Made by a program: the position numbers and the translations under genes
The notes under the pieces: model-generated
What the model saw: only the letters and a program-made list of their open reading frames with translations
The model's database searches: none
Told to the model about the DNA's origin: nothing
DNA from: Acidimicrobiia bacterium
GTDB taxonomy: Bacteria > Actinomycetota > Acidimicrobiia > Acidimicrobiales > Acidimicrobilacustridaceae
Length of the DNA stretch: 64,000 nucleotides
Assembly: GCA_020832495.1 (NCBI GenBank)
Contig: JAFIEP010000052.1
Coordinates: 62,001-126,000 of the forward strand
Direction: 5' to 3'
Shown: piece by piece, positions 52,919 through 61,352 of the stretch
How positions within the stretch are numbered: position 1 is the first letter of the stretch
Layout: each line of letters opens with the position of its first letter

Positions 52919-53335
52919 CCGCCGTCCACAGCCACCCACGGTGGAGGTGCGTCCGCAGCGCACCACGCCGTCCCCGGCCACTCGGGTGGGTCCGGTCCAG
53001 GGCTCGCCGGACCCACCCGAGTCGGGGTCGGCCACCGCTGCGTCAACAACAAGCACGCGGCGTCGAACGCTGCAATGGCGTCGCTCGCCGAGAGTTCTCC
53101 CTTGGGGCGTCGCTCGATGCGATCGAGGACCCCTTCGACCGTCGGCGTCGCGGCGATGGCGGCGAGCTGCCCGGCGGGGAACTGCTGCAGCAACTGCCCT
53201 GCCGACGCGGCGCGCCGAAGGAACGCTCCGTGTACCTCCAGCGGCACGTCACCGATGTCGGGTCGCAGCCAAGGCGCCGCTCGAACGTGCACCCCAGGTG
53301 ACGAGACTGTACGCGTGGGTGCCCCTACCGCCGGC
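52919..53335. other. 417-bp stretch between phnE and mazF; no secure gene
   Basis: It contains the terminator hairpin at 52980-53022. On the minus strand an open frame from GTG 53292 down to 52870 (140 codons, with coding-like text such as AASAGQLLQQFPAGQLAAI) covers most of the stretch. Its end overlaps the 3' end of phnE and runs through the hairpin. I recognise no family in it, so I leave it unassigned: a decayed gene 3' part or a chance frame. Confidence 0.4.
52980..53022. terminator. Strong terminator hairpin after phnDCE
   Basis: ACTCGGGTGGGTCCGG (52980-52995) and CCGGACCCACCCGAGT (53007-53022) are perfect 16-bp complements around an 11-base loop, 61 bp after the phnE stop. No T-run follows, but such GC-rich stems are typical actinobacterial terminators. 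It could also stop antisense-strand transcription from the mazEF side. Confidence 0.75.
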
Positions 53336-53656
53336 TCAGCAGTCAACAGTCGCCCGTAACGCCTCGCAGGCCTCGGTGAACCGCATCGGGTCGAGCGTGC
53401 ACTGCCGCTCGACGAGGTAAGCCTTGGCCACCACACGTAGGTTGTCGAAGCTCGCCGCGCACTCAGCCGGCATGCCATCACTCGTGCCCAGTCGGAGTTC
53501 GGTCGGGATGCCGCGGATCGTCCGTGTCACGGGCGCCGCGAGCACGCTGTGTAGGACGGGGATCGCAGCTGTCCGAGTCATCACGAGGAACGGCCGACGG
53601 CCGACGCCTTCGATCTCCCCCCACCAGACCTCACCTCGCCTCGGCTCGGTCACCAT
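53336..53656 (-). CDS. MazF/PemK-type endoribonuclease toxin
   Basis: A 106-residue type II toxin that cuts RNA at short sequences. The full fold is present: RRGEVWWGEIEGVGRRPFLV at the N-terminus, VLAAPVTRTIRGIPTELRL in the middle and SFDNLRVVAKAYL toward the end, each typical of MazF. The ATG at 53656 overlaps the antitoxin stop by 7 nt. The pair sits in the convergent gap between the two halves of the C-P lyase locus. It is a complete relative of the degraded copy at 41308-41607. Confidence 0.88.
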   Translation of the reverse strand: MVTEPRRGEVWWGEIEGVGRRPFLVMTRTAAIPVLHSVLAAPVTRTIRGIPTELRLGTSDGMPAECAASFDNLRVVAKAYLVERQCTLDPMRFTEACEALRATVDC

Positions 53657-53904
53657 GGCTCCTCTGCGATGGCGTTGCGCATCGACGCTATTGCGGCCGC
53701 CCTCTCGGCGTCCGTCGGAGGAGTACGACGGTAGCCCTCCACGATCGAGCGGTCATCCCGGCGCCGGCGATCAAGCTCCACGACCGCCTCGATGCCAGCA
53801 CGCACAGCGGCTGCTCGAGACTCGTACACACCGCGGTCCACGAGGTCATCGAGGACCTTGAGCTGCTGCGTCGGGAGGCGCACAGCGATCTGCTCGGTTG
53901 CCAT
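53650..53904 (-). CDS. Ribbon-helix-helix antitoxin (MazE/ParD-like)
   Basis: An 84-residue antitoxin. The RHH fold is EQIAVRLPTQQLKVLDDLVD, then GVYESRAAAVRAGIEAVVEL; the C-terminal tail (DAERAAAIASMRNAIAEEPW) is acidic and helical, the part that usually blocks the MazF active site. ATG at 53904 is chosen over 53916 because a TATGCT box lies 13 nt upstream inside the operator. It binds the inverted repeat at 53913-53943 and represses its own operon (inference from layout). Confidence 0.85.
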   Translation of the reverse strand: MATEQIAVRLPTQQLKVLDDLVDRGVYESRAAAVRAGIEAVVELDRRRRDDRSIVEGYRRTPPTDAERAAAIASMRNAIAEEPW

Positions 53905-53912
53905 GGCAGCGA

Positions 53913-53943
53913 GCATACCGTTCTGGTTGTCGGAACGGTATGC
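53913..53943. promoter_or_regulatory. Perfect inverted repeat, toxin-antitoxin operator
   Basis: GCATACCGTTC (53913-53923) and GAACGGTATGC (53933-53943) are exact 11-bp complements with a 9-bp spacer. On the minus strand the first arm contains the TATGCT -10 box of the antitoxin gene, so binding would occlude the promoter. Confidence 0.75.
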
Positions 53944-54053
53944 GACCTGAACCGTCCCCGAAAGCGGGATCAGCGGTCGGGATGGCTGTACCGGAACCCC
54001 CCGCGCCCGAATCGGCGGACCCCGAGGTACCGGACGCTGGCCTGCCGAGGACC

Positions 54054-54686
54054 TCAGCCAGCCGAACGGTTGGCGAGGTCGACCACCAGCGGGGCCCAGT
54101 CCTCGAGCGGCGCCACCCGGCGCCCGGGCACCTTGGCGGCCTCGTCGGCGTGTCGGAGTGCCACGGCATCTGCTGCGTGCGGTGAGGCCTCGAAGGCTGC
54201 CACCTCGGCCTCGTGGAGCGGTCCGCCCTGCAGTTCGAGGGTGCGGATGCTGCCGTGGCTGAGCCGTCGCCGGTAGCCAGCATCGGTGGCGACGAGGTAG
54301 CGCTTGGCGGCCACGTGCAGCTCCACCAGCGCCGCCACCCGCTCGCCCAGCAGTGGCCGCACGGCGTCGGCCCCGTGACGGCCGTGTCCGTCGGCGTCGC
54401 CCGGCACCAGCAGATGCCCGACGTCATGGACGAGACCGGCAACCACCAGCTCCTCGTCGTGGGGATGCCAGGTCTCGAGGATGTCGGCGCATTGGAGGCT
54501 GTGGGACAGCACGTCGATCACGTCGCCGCCCACCACTCCGTCGGCCACGGTGTCCGAGGTGGACACCAGGGCGAGGAGCGTCTCGACGTCGGCGAACGCG
54601 AACGGCGGTGTCGGGGCGCCCGAGGTCGCCGCGCCACCATCGGGGGGCCTCCGGTCCGGCGAGTCTGGTGACGCTGCGGCGCTCAC
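54054..54686 (-). CDS. HD-domain phosphonate-associated protein (PhnZ-like diiron oxygenase family)
   Basis: A 210-residue HD-fold protein of the phosphonate-operon-associated HDIG family. Motifs: LSHSLQCADILE (first His), GLVHDVGHLLVP (HD pair), ELHVAAKRYL (His and the Lys equivalent to the substrate-binding Lys of PhnZ), then LELQGGPLHEAE and DAVALRHADEAAKVPG (last Asp). Mixed-valent diiron PhnZ/TmpB enzymes oxidatively cleave 1-hydroxyphosphonates. The positions that correspond, by my alignment to the first His, to the Tyr and Glu lid residues of PhnZ read Val and Asp, so the substrate may differ. GTG at 54686 overlaps the phnLM stop. No PhnY-type hydroxylase gene is in the window. Confidence 0.85.
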   Translation of the reverse strand: MSAAASPDSPDRRPPDGGAATSGAPTPPFAFADVETLLALVSTSDTVADGVVGGDVIDVLSHSLQCADILETWHPHDEELVVAGLVHDVGHLLVPGDADGHGRHGADAVRPLLGERVAALVELHVAAKRYLVATDAGYRRRLSHGSIRTLELQGGPLHEAEVAAFEASPHAADAVALRHADEAAKVPGRRVAPLEDWAPLVVDLANRSAG

Positions 54687-56863
54687 GATCGATCGCCCGT
54701 GTCGCCCGGTGCCCGCTCGCCGGCGGGTCCTGCGGTGGTGCCGGCTGCTGGGGTGCACATGTCGATGGGGGCGGTCGTGCCCGGCGGTGGCAGGTCCGGT
54801 CGGGCGGTCGTGGCCGGTGTCGTCGGTGCTCGGTGCCGCAGGTCCACCCGAGGCCAGCGGCCGTCGAGGTCGAGCACGACCACGTCGGCTCGGGCGCCCG
54901 CCTCCATTCGTCCACGGTCGTGGCGGCCCAGCACCTCGGCCGGCCCGACGGTCACCAGCCGCACCGCCCCCACGAGGTCGGTGGCGCCGTGCTCCACCAG
55001 ACGGAACACCGCGGCGAGCAGCGTGGAGGGCTGGTAGTCCGATGCCAGGGCGCTGCACAGCCCCTCGGCCACCAGGTGCTCGGCCGCCACGTTGCCCGAG
55101 TGCGACCCACCGAGCAGCACGTTCGGCGCACCCATGACGGTCGGCATGTCGAGCTCCCTCGCCGCCTGCGCGGCATCGACGCTGAGGGGGAACTCTGCCA
55201 CGCGTGCGCCACGCCCGTGGGCCAACTGCACGTCCGCGGCGTCCTCGCAGTCGTGGGCCAGGAGTCGGACCAAGCCGGCATCGGCCAACGCCGTCAGCTG
55301 TTCGAGGTTGGCCACTCGGATGGCTTCGCGCGCATCGCCCTCGGCGATGGCGGCGGCCACGAAGTCGTCGAGGTCCATCCCGTCGGGCAGATCCTGTGGC
55401 CGGATGGCCGCCCGGAAGGTGGCGACGTCGCGGTACTGGCCCTGCCCAGGGGTGTGGTCCTCCACCGACAGCAGCGGTGGGGGCCGGGGGTGCAGGGGCG
55501 GTGGGGTCTCGAGCCACGGGAGGACGGCGGCGAGCCCGTCGGGGCTGCGCACCTCGAGGCGATGGAGTCGGCGGTGCTCCACCGGGCCGGCGAGACGGCG
55601 GGCCCGCTCGTCGATGGTGCGGCACAGCTCGTCGGCGCCGTCGATGCTGCGTCCGTAGCTGGGCTTGTGCTCGAAGCCGACGCCGTGCGCCACCGTGGTG
55701 ACCCCCGCCGCAGCCAGGCGGCCCTCGAAGGAGCGGAGGGCGAACTCGGGGACGAAGCGGGCAGTGGCGCGGGGCGACACCTCACGTTCGAGCCCGTCGC
55801 TGTGCACGTCGACCAGGCCGGGAAGACACCAGCGCCCCCGCCCGTCGACGGCACCGGCTGGCGGGGTGCAGCGGTCACTCACCTCGACGATGATCCCGTC
55901 CTCGCACACCACGGTGGCGTCATCGATCACGCCACCGGGCGTGACAGCCCGCACGCTGTGCACTGCCCAGCGGTCCGCGGGGGCGGGGTCCCCGAGAGGG
56001 CTCGTGAGCTGCGCGGGCGCCGCAGGGGAGCGACGCAGCTCGGTGGGCGGTCCCTGCCGGGCCACCCGGCCGTTGCGCAGCACCACCACCCGATCGGCGA
56101 GGCGCGCCATGGCCTCGTGGTCGTGGAACACCGACACCATCGACACCCCAGCGGACCGCAGGTCGTCGAGCAGGTCGACGACCGCGTCGCGGTTGGCCGG
56201 GTCGAGGGCGGAGAACGGCTCGTCGAGCAGTAGCAGCGGCGGGCACCGCAGGGTGCCGGCCGCCAGGTTGACCCGCTGCTGCTCGCCGCCGGACAGGAGG
56301 TGCGCTCCGATCGACCAGATCGCCGGCGTCAGGCCGAGGCGAGCCAGCATCTCCTCGGCCACCGCAGTGGCCTCCGGTCGCCCCAGACCACGTCGCCGGC
56401 CGGCGGCGGCCACGATCTCGAGGGCGCTGCGCCGGGGCTCGACCCGTAGGAACTGCGAGACGTAGCCGATGCGCCTGACCCGCAGGTCGGCCAGCGTGCG
56501 GTCGTCCACCGAGGCCAGATCGACCGGGGGCCGTCCAGGGGAGCGGAGCCACACCTCGCCGGAGGTCGGGAGGTAGGTGCGGTAGATGCAGCGCAGCAGC
56601 GACGACTTGCCTGCGCCGCTCGGTCCGGCGAGGGCGACGTGTTCGCCGGGATCGACGGTCAGGTCCACGCCGTGGAGGGCGTCCACAGCATGGCCGTCGA
56701 GGGCATGGATGCGGAACACCTTGTGCAGCGAGCGAACCTCGAGCACCGGCGCAGTCGCGGTGTCCCTCCCCGGGGGGCCGTCCGCTGCGTGCGCTGTGGC
56801 GTCGGGCGCCGGCGCGGCATCGACGAGCGTCGTCTCGGGTGCGATCTCAGCCACGGGCGGCAC
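54683..56863 (-). CDS. Fused PhnL-PhnM (C-P lyase ATPase subunit and RPnTP hydrolase)
   Basis: A 726-residue fusion. PhnL part (~40-280): VALAGPSGAGKSSLLRCIY, RRIGYVSQFLRVEPR, LLSGGEQQRVNLAAGTL and LLLLDEPFSALDPAN. PhnM part (~300-690): LPGLVDVHSDGLEREVSPR, VEDHTPGQGQYRDV, LLAHDCEDAADVQLAHGRG, VMGAPNVLLGGSHSGNVAAE and ALASDYQPSTLLAAVF, the amidohydrolase features of PhnM. PhnL works with PhnI to attach the phosphonate to ribose triphosphate; PhnM removes pyrophosphate to give the C-P lyase substrate. The two are normally separate adjacent genes. GTG at 56863 overlaps the phnJK stop by 17 nt; GTG at 56854 is an alternative. Confidence 0.93.
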   Translation of the reverse strand: MPPVAEIAPETTLVDAAPAPDATAHAADGPPGRDTATAPVLEVRSLHKVFRIHALDGHAVDALHGVDLTVDPGEHVALAGPSGAGKSSLLRCIYRTYLPTSGEVWLRSPGRPPVDLASVDDRTLADLRVRRIGYVSQFLRVEPRRSALEIVAAAGRRRGLGRPEATAVAEEMLARLGLTPAIWSIGAHLLSGGEQQRVNLAAGTLRCPPLLLLDEPFSALDPANRDAVVDLLDDLRSAGVSMVSVFHDHEAMARLADRVVVLRNGRVARQGPPTELRRSPAAPAQLTSPLGDPAPADRWAVHSVRAVTPGGVIDDATVVCEDGIIVEVSDRCTPPAGAVDGRGRWCLPGLVDVHSDGLEREVSPRATARFVPEFALRSFEGRLAAAGVTTVAHGVGFEHKPSYGRSIDGADELCRTIDERARRLAGPVEHRRLHRLEVRSPDGLAAVLPWLETPPPLHPRPPPLLSVEDHTPGQGQYRDVATFRAAIRPQDLPDGMDLDDFVAAAIAEGDAREAIRVANLEQLTALADAGLVRLLAHDCEDAADVQLAHGRGARVAEFPLSVDAAQAARELDMPTVMGAPNVLLGGSHSGNVAAEHLVAEGLCSALASDYQPSTLLAAVFRLVEHGATDLVGAVRLVTVGPAEVLGRHDRGRMEAGARADVVVLDLDGRWPRVDLRHRAPTTPATTARPDLPPPGTTAPIDMCTPAAGTTAGPAGERAPGDTGDRS

Positions 56864-58892
56864 TCACAAGACGTTGGCTGTAGGGGTGCTGTGGGTCGGC
56901 GAGGAGCTGATCGGTGAGCCCCTGTTCGACCACGCGCCCCTGGTGCATGACCAGCACCCGCCGGGTGAGGAGCTCGATGACGCCGATGTCGTGGGAGACC
57001 ACCACGGCGGCCACGCCGAGCTCGTCGAGCAGGGTGCGCAGCAGGTCCAGCACCCCAGCGGCCACCGAGGCGTCGAGGCCGGTGGTGGGTTCGTCGAGCA
57101 GGAGCAGCGGAGGCTCGTTGGCCAGTGCCTTGGCCAATTGCACGCGCTGGCGCATGCCGCCGGAGAACTCTCGTACCGGGTCGTCCATGCGCTCGAGGGG
57201 CACCTCGACCCGTTCGAGCAACTCGGCGGCTCGGTGGCGGATCTCGGCGAAGCTGCGCATGCCCGCCGCGGTCAGCCGGTCGGCGATGTTGCCGCCGGCG
57301 CTGACCGAGAGGTCCAATCCCTCGGCGGGATCCTGGTGGACGACCGAGAGGTGTGACACCCGCAACGCTCGGATGCGGGCGTCGTCGAGCGAGAGGATGT
57401 CGGTGTGGCCGTCGTCGACGCTGGCCAGGTGGGCGCGGCCGACGGTGGCCTTCTGTTCGCCGGCCAGGCACCGCAGCACGGTGGACTTGCCCGACCCCGA
57501 TTCACCGATGATGCCGAGCGCCTCACCGGGTGACACCTGCAACGAGACATTCCAGGCGCCCACCACCGCGCCCGACGTGGGGCTGACGACGGTGCCGAAC
57601 TCGGGCCCGGTGCCCTCCACATCGGCCGGGGAGCCGCGGCCGTAGATCCGCCCCAGCTCCTCCACCCACAGCGTCCACGGCGGGCTGTCGGGGTCGGCGG
57701 GCAGCGAGCCTTCAGCCGGGAGGCCCGTGCAGGGGATGCGTGAGGCCAGCCCATCGGGTGCGTTCGACGGTGATGTCGTCGGCGGTGCGAGGGTGGACCC
57801 GGGGTGGACGAGCACGTCGATCGGCGGTTGTCGAGGCCGGGCGATCGACCCGTCGTCGCCGGGTCGGTCGCTCACGTCGCCGGCGGCGCGAGCCAGTCTG
57901 CCGGCGGGGTGTTGCGCCGGGTCGGCCCGGCACAGCGCTGCGGCTGTGTCCACCGCGCCCTCCCGATGTCGTCGACACCAGTCGGTGTCGCTGCATACCC
58001 ACACGGTGTGCTCACCGTCGCTGCTCGGCACCTCCACGAGGAACGACGACGTCGATCCGCAGTGTCCGCAGCGGCTGTCGGGCGCACGCTCCACCTCGAA
58101 GGGGACATCGTCGAAGGTCAGTGGGACCACGTCGGTGTGGGGTGGGACGGCGTAGATGCGCTTCTCGCGGCCGGCGCCGAACAGGGACAGGTGGTCGGCC
58201 TGGTGCAGCGCCGGCACGTCCCACCGAGGGATCGGCGTGGTGGCGATGACGTAGCGGCCGGCCACGGCGCAGGGGTAGCCGGTGGTCCGACTGATCACGC
58301 CGTTGCGCACCTTGTCCTCGTAGAGGCTCACCCACATGCGGGCGTAGTCGGCCTCGGCGTGCAGCCGGCGTTGTTCACTCATGTCGCGCTCGACGCCGCG
58401 CAGCGGCTCGGGCACCGGCACTTGCAGCACGAGGGTCTGCCCGCTGCGCAGCGGATCCTCGGGGATGCGGTGGCGCGTCTGCACCACCGTGGCGGCCCGG
58501 GCGTCGTCGGTGGTCGACACCCCGGTGGTGGCGGCCACGAGTCGGCGCAGGTTGGTGGCGTTCACGCCGTCGTCGTCACCTTGGTCGATGACCTTCACCA
58601 CGTCGTCGGGGCCGACGATGGCCAGGGTGACCTGCAGCCCTCCGGAGCCCCAGCCCCGGGCCACCGGCATCTCCCGGGATCCGAATGGCACCTGGTAGCC
58701 GGGGACGGCCACCGCCGTAAGCGTCGCCCGGCGGATCTCGCGTGTGGATCCTTCGTCGAGAAAGCCGAAGGATCCCTCATCGCTGCCACGGTGCTGCTCG
58801 AGCAGTCGGTCGAGCAGGCCGACGCCCGCACCGCCGACGCTCGCATGTGCGGTGGTCGGCCCGTGCAGGGGGTCGCTTGGCTGGTCGCTCAT
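56847..58892 (-). CDS. Fused PhnJ-PhnK (radical-SAM C-P lyase and its ABC ATPase)
   Basis: A 681-residue fusion. PhnJ part (1-~315): YARMWVSLYEDKVRNGVISR, then RCGHCGS and VCSDTDWC. C275, C278, C300 and C306 keep exactly the 3-22-6 spacing of the four conserved Cys of PhnJ (iron-sulphur ligands plus the catalytic Cys). PhnK part (~390-681): LGIIGESGSGKSTVLRCLAG, EFSGGMRQRVQLAKALAN, LLLLDEPTTGLDAS and VVVSHDIGVI. PhnJ cleaves the C-P bond of ribosyl phosphonate phosphate; PhnK docks on the core complex. A ~70-residue Pro/Ser/Asp-rich linker joins them. ATG at 58892 overlaps the phnI stop as ATGA; the frame stays open far upstream, antisense to nothing conserved. Confidence 0.94.
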   Translation of the reverse strand: MSDQPSDPLHGPTTAHASVGGAGVGLLDRLLEQHRGSDEGSFGFLDEGSTREIRRATLTAVAVPGYQVPFGSREMPVARGWGSGGLQVTLAIVGPDDVVKVIDQGDDDGVNATNLRRLVAATTGVSTTDDARAATVVQTRHRIPEDPLRSGQTLVLQVPVPEPLRGVERDMSEQRRLHAEADYARMWVSLYEDKVRNGVISRTTGYPCAVAGRYVIATTPIPRWDVPALHQADHLSLFGAGREKRIYAVPPHTDVVPLTFDDVPFEVERAPDSRCGHCGSTSSFLVEVPSSDGEHTVWVCSDTDWCRRHREGAVDTAAALCRADPAQHPAGRLARAAGDVSDRPGDDGSIARPRQPPIDVLVHPGSTLAPPTTSPSNAPDGLASRIPCTGLPAEGSLPADPDSPPWTLWVEELGRIYGRGSPADVEGTGPEFGTVVSPTSGAVVGAWNVSLQVSPGEALGIIGESGSGKSTVLRCLAGEQKATVGRAHLASVDDGHTDILSLDDARIRALRVSHLSVVHQDPAEGLDLSVSAGGNIADRLTAAGMRSFAEIRHRAAELLERVEVPLERMDDPVREFSGGMRQRVQLAKALANEPPLLLLDEPTTGLDASVAAGVLDLLRTLLDELGVAAVVVSHDIGVIELLTRRVLVMHQGRVVEQGLTDQLLADPQHPYSQRLVSAARG

Positions 58893-60145
58893 CGGGCGCT
58901 GCTCGTCTCGTCGGCGGGAGCATTGCGTTCGCCGATGGTGGGCCGCCCATCGTCGTAGGCTGTTCGCCGGTGTCGTTGGCGGGCGGCCATGGCCACCTTG
59001 CGTTCCACCATCGAGCGGAACGTCACGTAGTGCGGCAGCTTGAGGTGCTCGAGGAAGCCCGAGGCATCGAGTCCGTCGGTGGTGACCAGCACCGACTGCT
59101 CGAGACCGCTGCGTCCACCGTCGCGATGCACGGCGATGTCGAGGTTGGCCATGGCGATGGCCTTGCGCTCGTTGTGTCCCGCACAGAGGCCGTAGCCGGC
59201 ATCGAAACGGGTGCGGTCCTCCTCGGGTCCGTCGAGATCCTCGATGGCCTCCACCTCGGTCACCCGAATGTGTCCGACCACCACCGGGCGCCCGCTGTGG
59301 GGATGGGTGACGGGCAACGGGAGGCGGGCGTGGCGCACCTCGCCGAGCGTCACCTCGTGGAGGTGGTCGTCGGGGCCGAGGATGTTGCGGTACCACAGGT
59401 TGACCAGCGCGCCGGTCTCGGCGCGGGCCATGGTGGCCAGGCGGGCCGAGCGAGGCACGCCCGGGCGGACCGGATCACGGGTGATGTCGTAGGGCGACGG
59501 ATCGTCGCGCCGTCGCCGATCGACGAGCAGGTCGAGGTCGCGCAGCAGGTCGAGCAGGCGGCCACATCGGGGCAGGCCATCGGCCGCGATCACCGGCTCG
59601 GCGGCTCCGGCATCGTCGGCACCGGGTTCCTGCGCGCGGTGGCCGTTGCCGGCGAGCTCGCCGTGACCGGCTGAGCGGTCGGTGATGTCGACATCGACGT
59701 CGACCACCGTCTCGTCCGCCGTGTCGTCCATCGCGCCGCTGGCTGGTGGACGGCACTCGAGGAGGCGTCCGGAGTAGTCCACCGTTCGACCGAGCAGCTG
59801 CGGGCCCGGTGGGTTCTGGTAGGCGGGGACGACCCTGCGGAGCAGTGGCGCGCCGGTGGGGTCGATCGGCTCGGTGGTGCCCAGCCGGGGCAGGGTCGAC
59901 CGGTGCGACCGCAGGAGCTGCGCAGCTTCGATGATGTCGCCTTCTGCCTGGATGAGCGCAGCGGCGGCCAGCGCCGGCGCCCACAGGCTCCCTTCGCTCA
60001 TCACCCGGTCGACCGCCAGGCGCTGGCGTTCGGTGAGCTGGTCGACCTGCAGCGGGGCGGCATCGCTGTGCCGGCGAGCGTTGCGCACCAGGTGCTCGGC
60101 GGCGGCGACCGCCGCCAGCCCGCCGCGGGCGGCGGCGTAGCCCAT
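58889..60145 (-). CDS. phnI: Carbon-phosphorus lyase complex subunit PhnI
   Basis: A 418-residue subunit, longer than the usual ~360. Conserved blocks: MGYAAARGGLAAVAAAEHLV at the N-terminus, MSEGSLWAPALAAAALIQAE, RRVVPAYQNPPGPQLLGRTV, then DITRDPVRPGVPRSARLATM and LVTTDGLDASGFLEHLKLPH near the end. The extra length is a ~60-residue acidic insertion (around DETVVDVDVDITDRSAG) before GLPRCGRLLDLLRDLDLL. PhnI is the nucleosidase-like subunit that, with PhnG, H and L, couples phosphonate to ATP ribose. The ATG overlaps the phnH stop by one base. Confidence 0.93.
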   Translation of the reverse strand: MGYAAARGGLAAVAAAEHLVRNARRHSDAAPLQVDQLTERQRLAVDRVMSEGSLWAPALAAAALIQAEGDIIEAAQLLRSHRSTLPRLGTTEPIDPTGAPLLRRVVPAYQNPPGPQLLGRTVDYSGRLLECRPPASGAMDDTADETVVDVDVDITDRSAGHGELAGNGHRAQEPGADDAGAAEPVIAADGLPRCGRLLDLLRDLDLLVDRRRRDDPSPYDITRDPVRPGVPRSARLATMARAETGALVNLWYRNILGPDDHLHEVTLGEVRHARLPLPVTHPHSGRPVVVGHIRVTEVEAIEDLDGPEEDRTRFDAGYGLCAGHNERKAIAMANLDIAVHRDGGRSGLEQSVLVTTDGLDASGFLEHLKLPHYVTFRSMVERKVAMAARQRHRRTAYDDGRPTIGERNAPADETSSAR

Positions 60146-60840
60146 CAGCGCTCCTCGCTGTGCAGCGCGGTGACCCGCAGGTTCGACGAGCGGGCCAGCG
60201 CAGCCACGGTGCCGTCATCGGCGGTCAGCCACACGTCGATGCCACAGGGGAACGCGCGGTTGGCCTCGGCGATGGCGGCCAGCACATCGGGGGACAGCCC
60301 GTCGACCTCCACCCGGCGGCGACCCGGCACACCTGGCCCGGCGACCTCGACCATGGTGGCTGCTGGCGGCCTGGGCCGCGGGGGTACCGGCCCGCTGGAG
60401 GGCAGCGGGACGAGGGCGTCGCAGCGGATGGCCAGCCTGGCTGCGGCTTCGGGGGCGTCTGGTCGGCCACGACGGAGTGCAAGGATCTGGCCGGGAGTGG
60501 GCTCGGTGAGAGCCACAGCGACGTGGGCCGCCTCGAGTACCGACGGACGCGCGCCGGTGGCGTCGCACACGGAACGGGTCCATCGGCCGTCGGCGTCGCC
60601 GGTGATGACCGCCACGGACTGGCTGGGGTCGCCCAATGCCAGCGGGAGGAGCAGGGCGGTGGGTGCACCGTCGGGCAGGAGATCACCCGGAGTGGTCGCC
60701 ACGGTGCCAGGTCGGCTGAGGGTGCGGAGGAGCACGTCGAAGAGCGCCTGGGAGCGGCGAGCGTCGGACCACGTGGTCCGCCACGCCGCCGCAGGTGCGA
60801 CCGTCGCGGCACGGTTGGCATCGGGTGGCGCGATCGTCAC
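60145..60840 (-). CDS. phnH: Carbon-phosphorus lyase complex subunit PhnH
   Basis: A 231-residue core subunit. The N-terminal half shows the family pattern AWRTTWSDARRSQALFDVLL followed by LSRPGTV and PTALLLPLALGDPSQSVAV. The C-terminal part has RRRVEVDGLSPDVLAAIAEA and NRAFPCGIDVWLTADDGTV, matching the conserved FPxGxD-like segment of PhnH. It is structural within the PhnG2H2I2J2 core. GTG at 60840 overlaps the phnG stop as GTGA. Confidence 0.9.
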   Translation of the reverse strand: MTIAPPDANRAATVAPAAAWRTTWSDARRSQALFDVLLRTLSRPGTVATTPGDLLPDGAPTALLLPLALGDPSQSVAVITGDADGRWTRSVCDATGARPSVLEAAHVAVALTEPTPGQILALRRGRPDAPEAAARLAIRCDALVPLPSSGPVPPRPRPPAATMVEVAGPGVPGRRRVEVDGLSPDVLAAIAEANRAFPCGIDVWLTADDGTVAALARSSNLRVTALHSEER

Positions 60841-61352
60841 CGGTCCAGCTCCTCGAACTGCACGGTGGTGGCGGCCAGGACGGACCACTCTTGGTGCTCT
60901 GCTGCGGCTCGCTCGTCGGCCACCCGGTCGCAGAGCGCCATCACCTCATCGGCCAGCGGCCGGCGAGCGGTGGCCTCGGCGTCCAGCACCGCAGCGGCCA
61001 GGGTCGGGATGGGTTCGTCGCCCAGGCGCATGGCCCACCCCCGGGTGCCGTCGAGGTCGATCTCGGCTCGGGTGGCCAGCACCTCGGTGAGGTGGAACCG
61101 GTCGCCGACCACGGGCTCGCGCACCTGCACCACCACCGTGCCGACCTCCGGGCCGACGATCAGCTGCGGTGGCGAACCTTCGGCCACCGCCCGCTCGGCC
61201 AGCCCGATGACGTCGTCGGGCGGCGCGGCGGCGAGCAGCTCGCAGCGTTGCTCGCGGGTCCACCCGCCGCCGTTGCGGCGTCCATCGTCGGTCGGTCGGC
61301 GGCGCGCCTGCTGCTCGCGCTCGGTGCGGGCGGGGGGATCGATGGTGCTCAC
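60837..61352 (-). CDS. phnG: Carbon-phosphorus lyase complex subunit PhnG
   Basis: A 171-residue core subunit. TREQRCELLAAAPPDDVIGL, the central QLIVGPEVGTVVVQVREPVV and GDRFHLTEVLATRAEIDLDG match the PhnG pattern; the tail WSVLAATTVQFEELDR is also typical. The first ~30 residues are a basic, disordered extension. GTG at 61352 overlaps the phnF stop (GTGA). Confidence 0.9.
   Translation of the reverse strand: MSTIDPPARTEREQQARRRPTDDGRRNGGGWTREQRCELLAAAPPDDVIGLAERAVAEGSPPQLIVGPEVGTVVVQVREPVVGDRFHLTEVLATRAEIDLDGTRGWAMRLGDEPIPTLAAAVLDAEATARRPLADEVMALCDRVADERAAAEHQEWSVLAATTVQFEELDR

Noticed and set aside
52870-53292. Minus-strand frame of 140 codons after phnE
   Set aside because: Its 3' part overlaps phnE and reads through a perfect terminator hairpin, and no family is recognisable. 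It is described only as an unassigned stretch.
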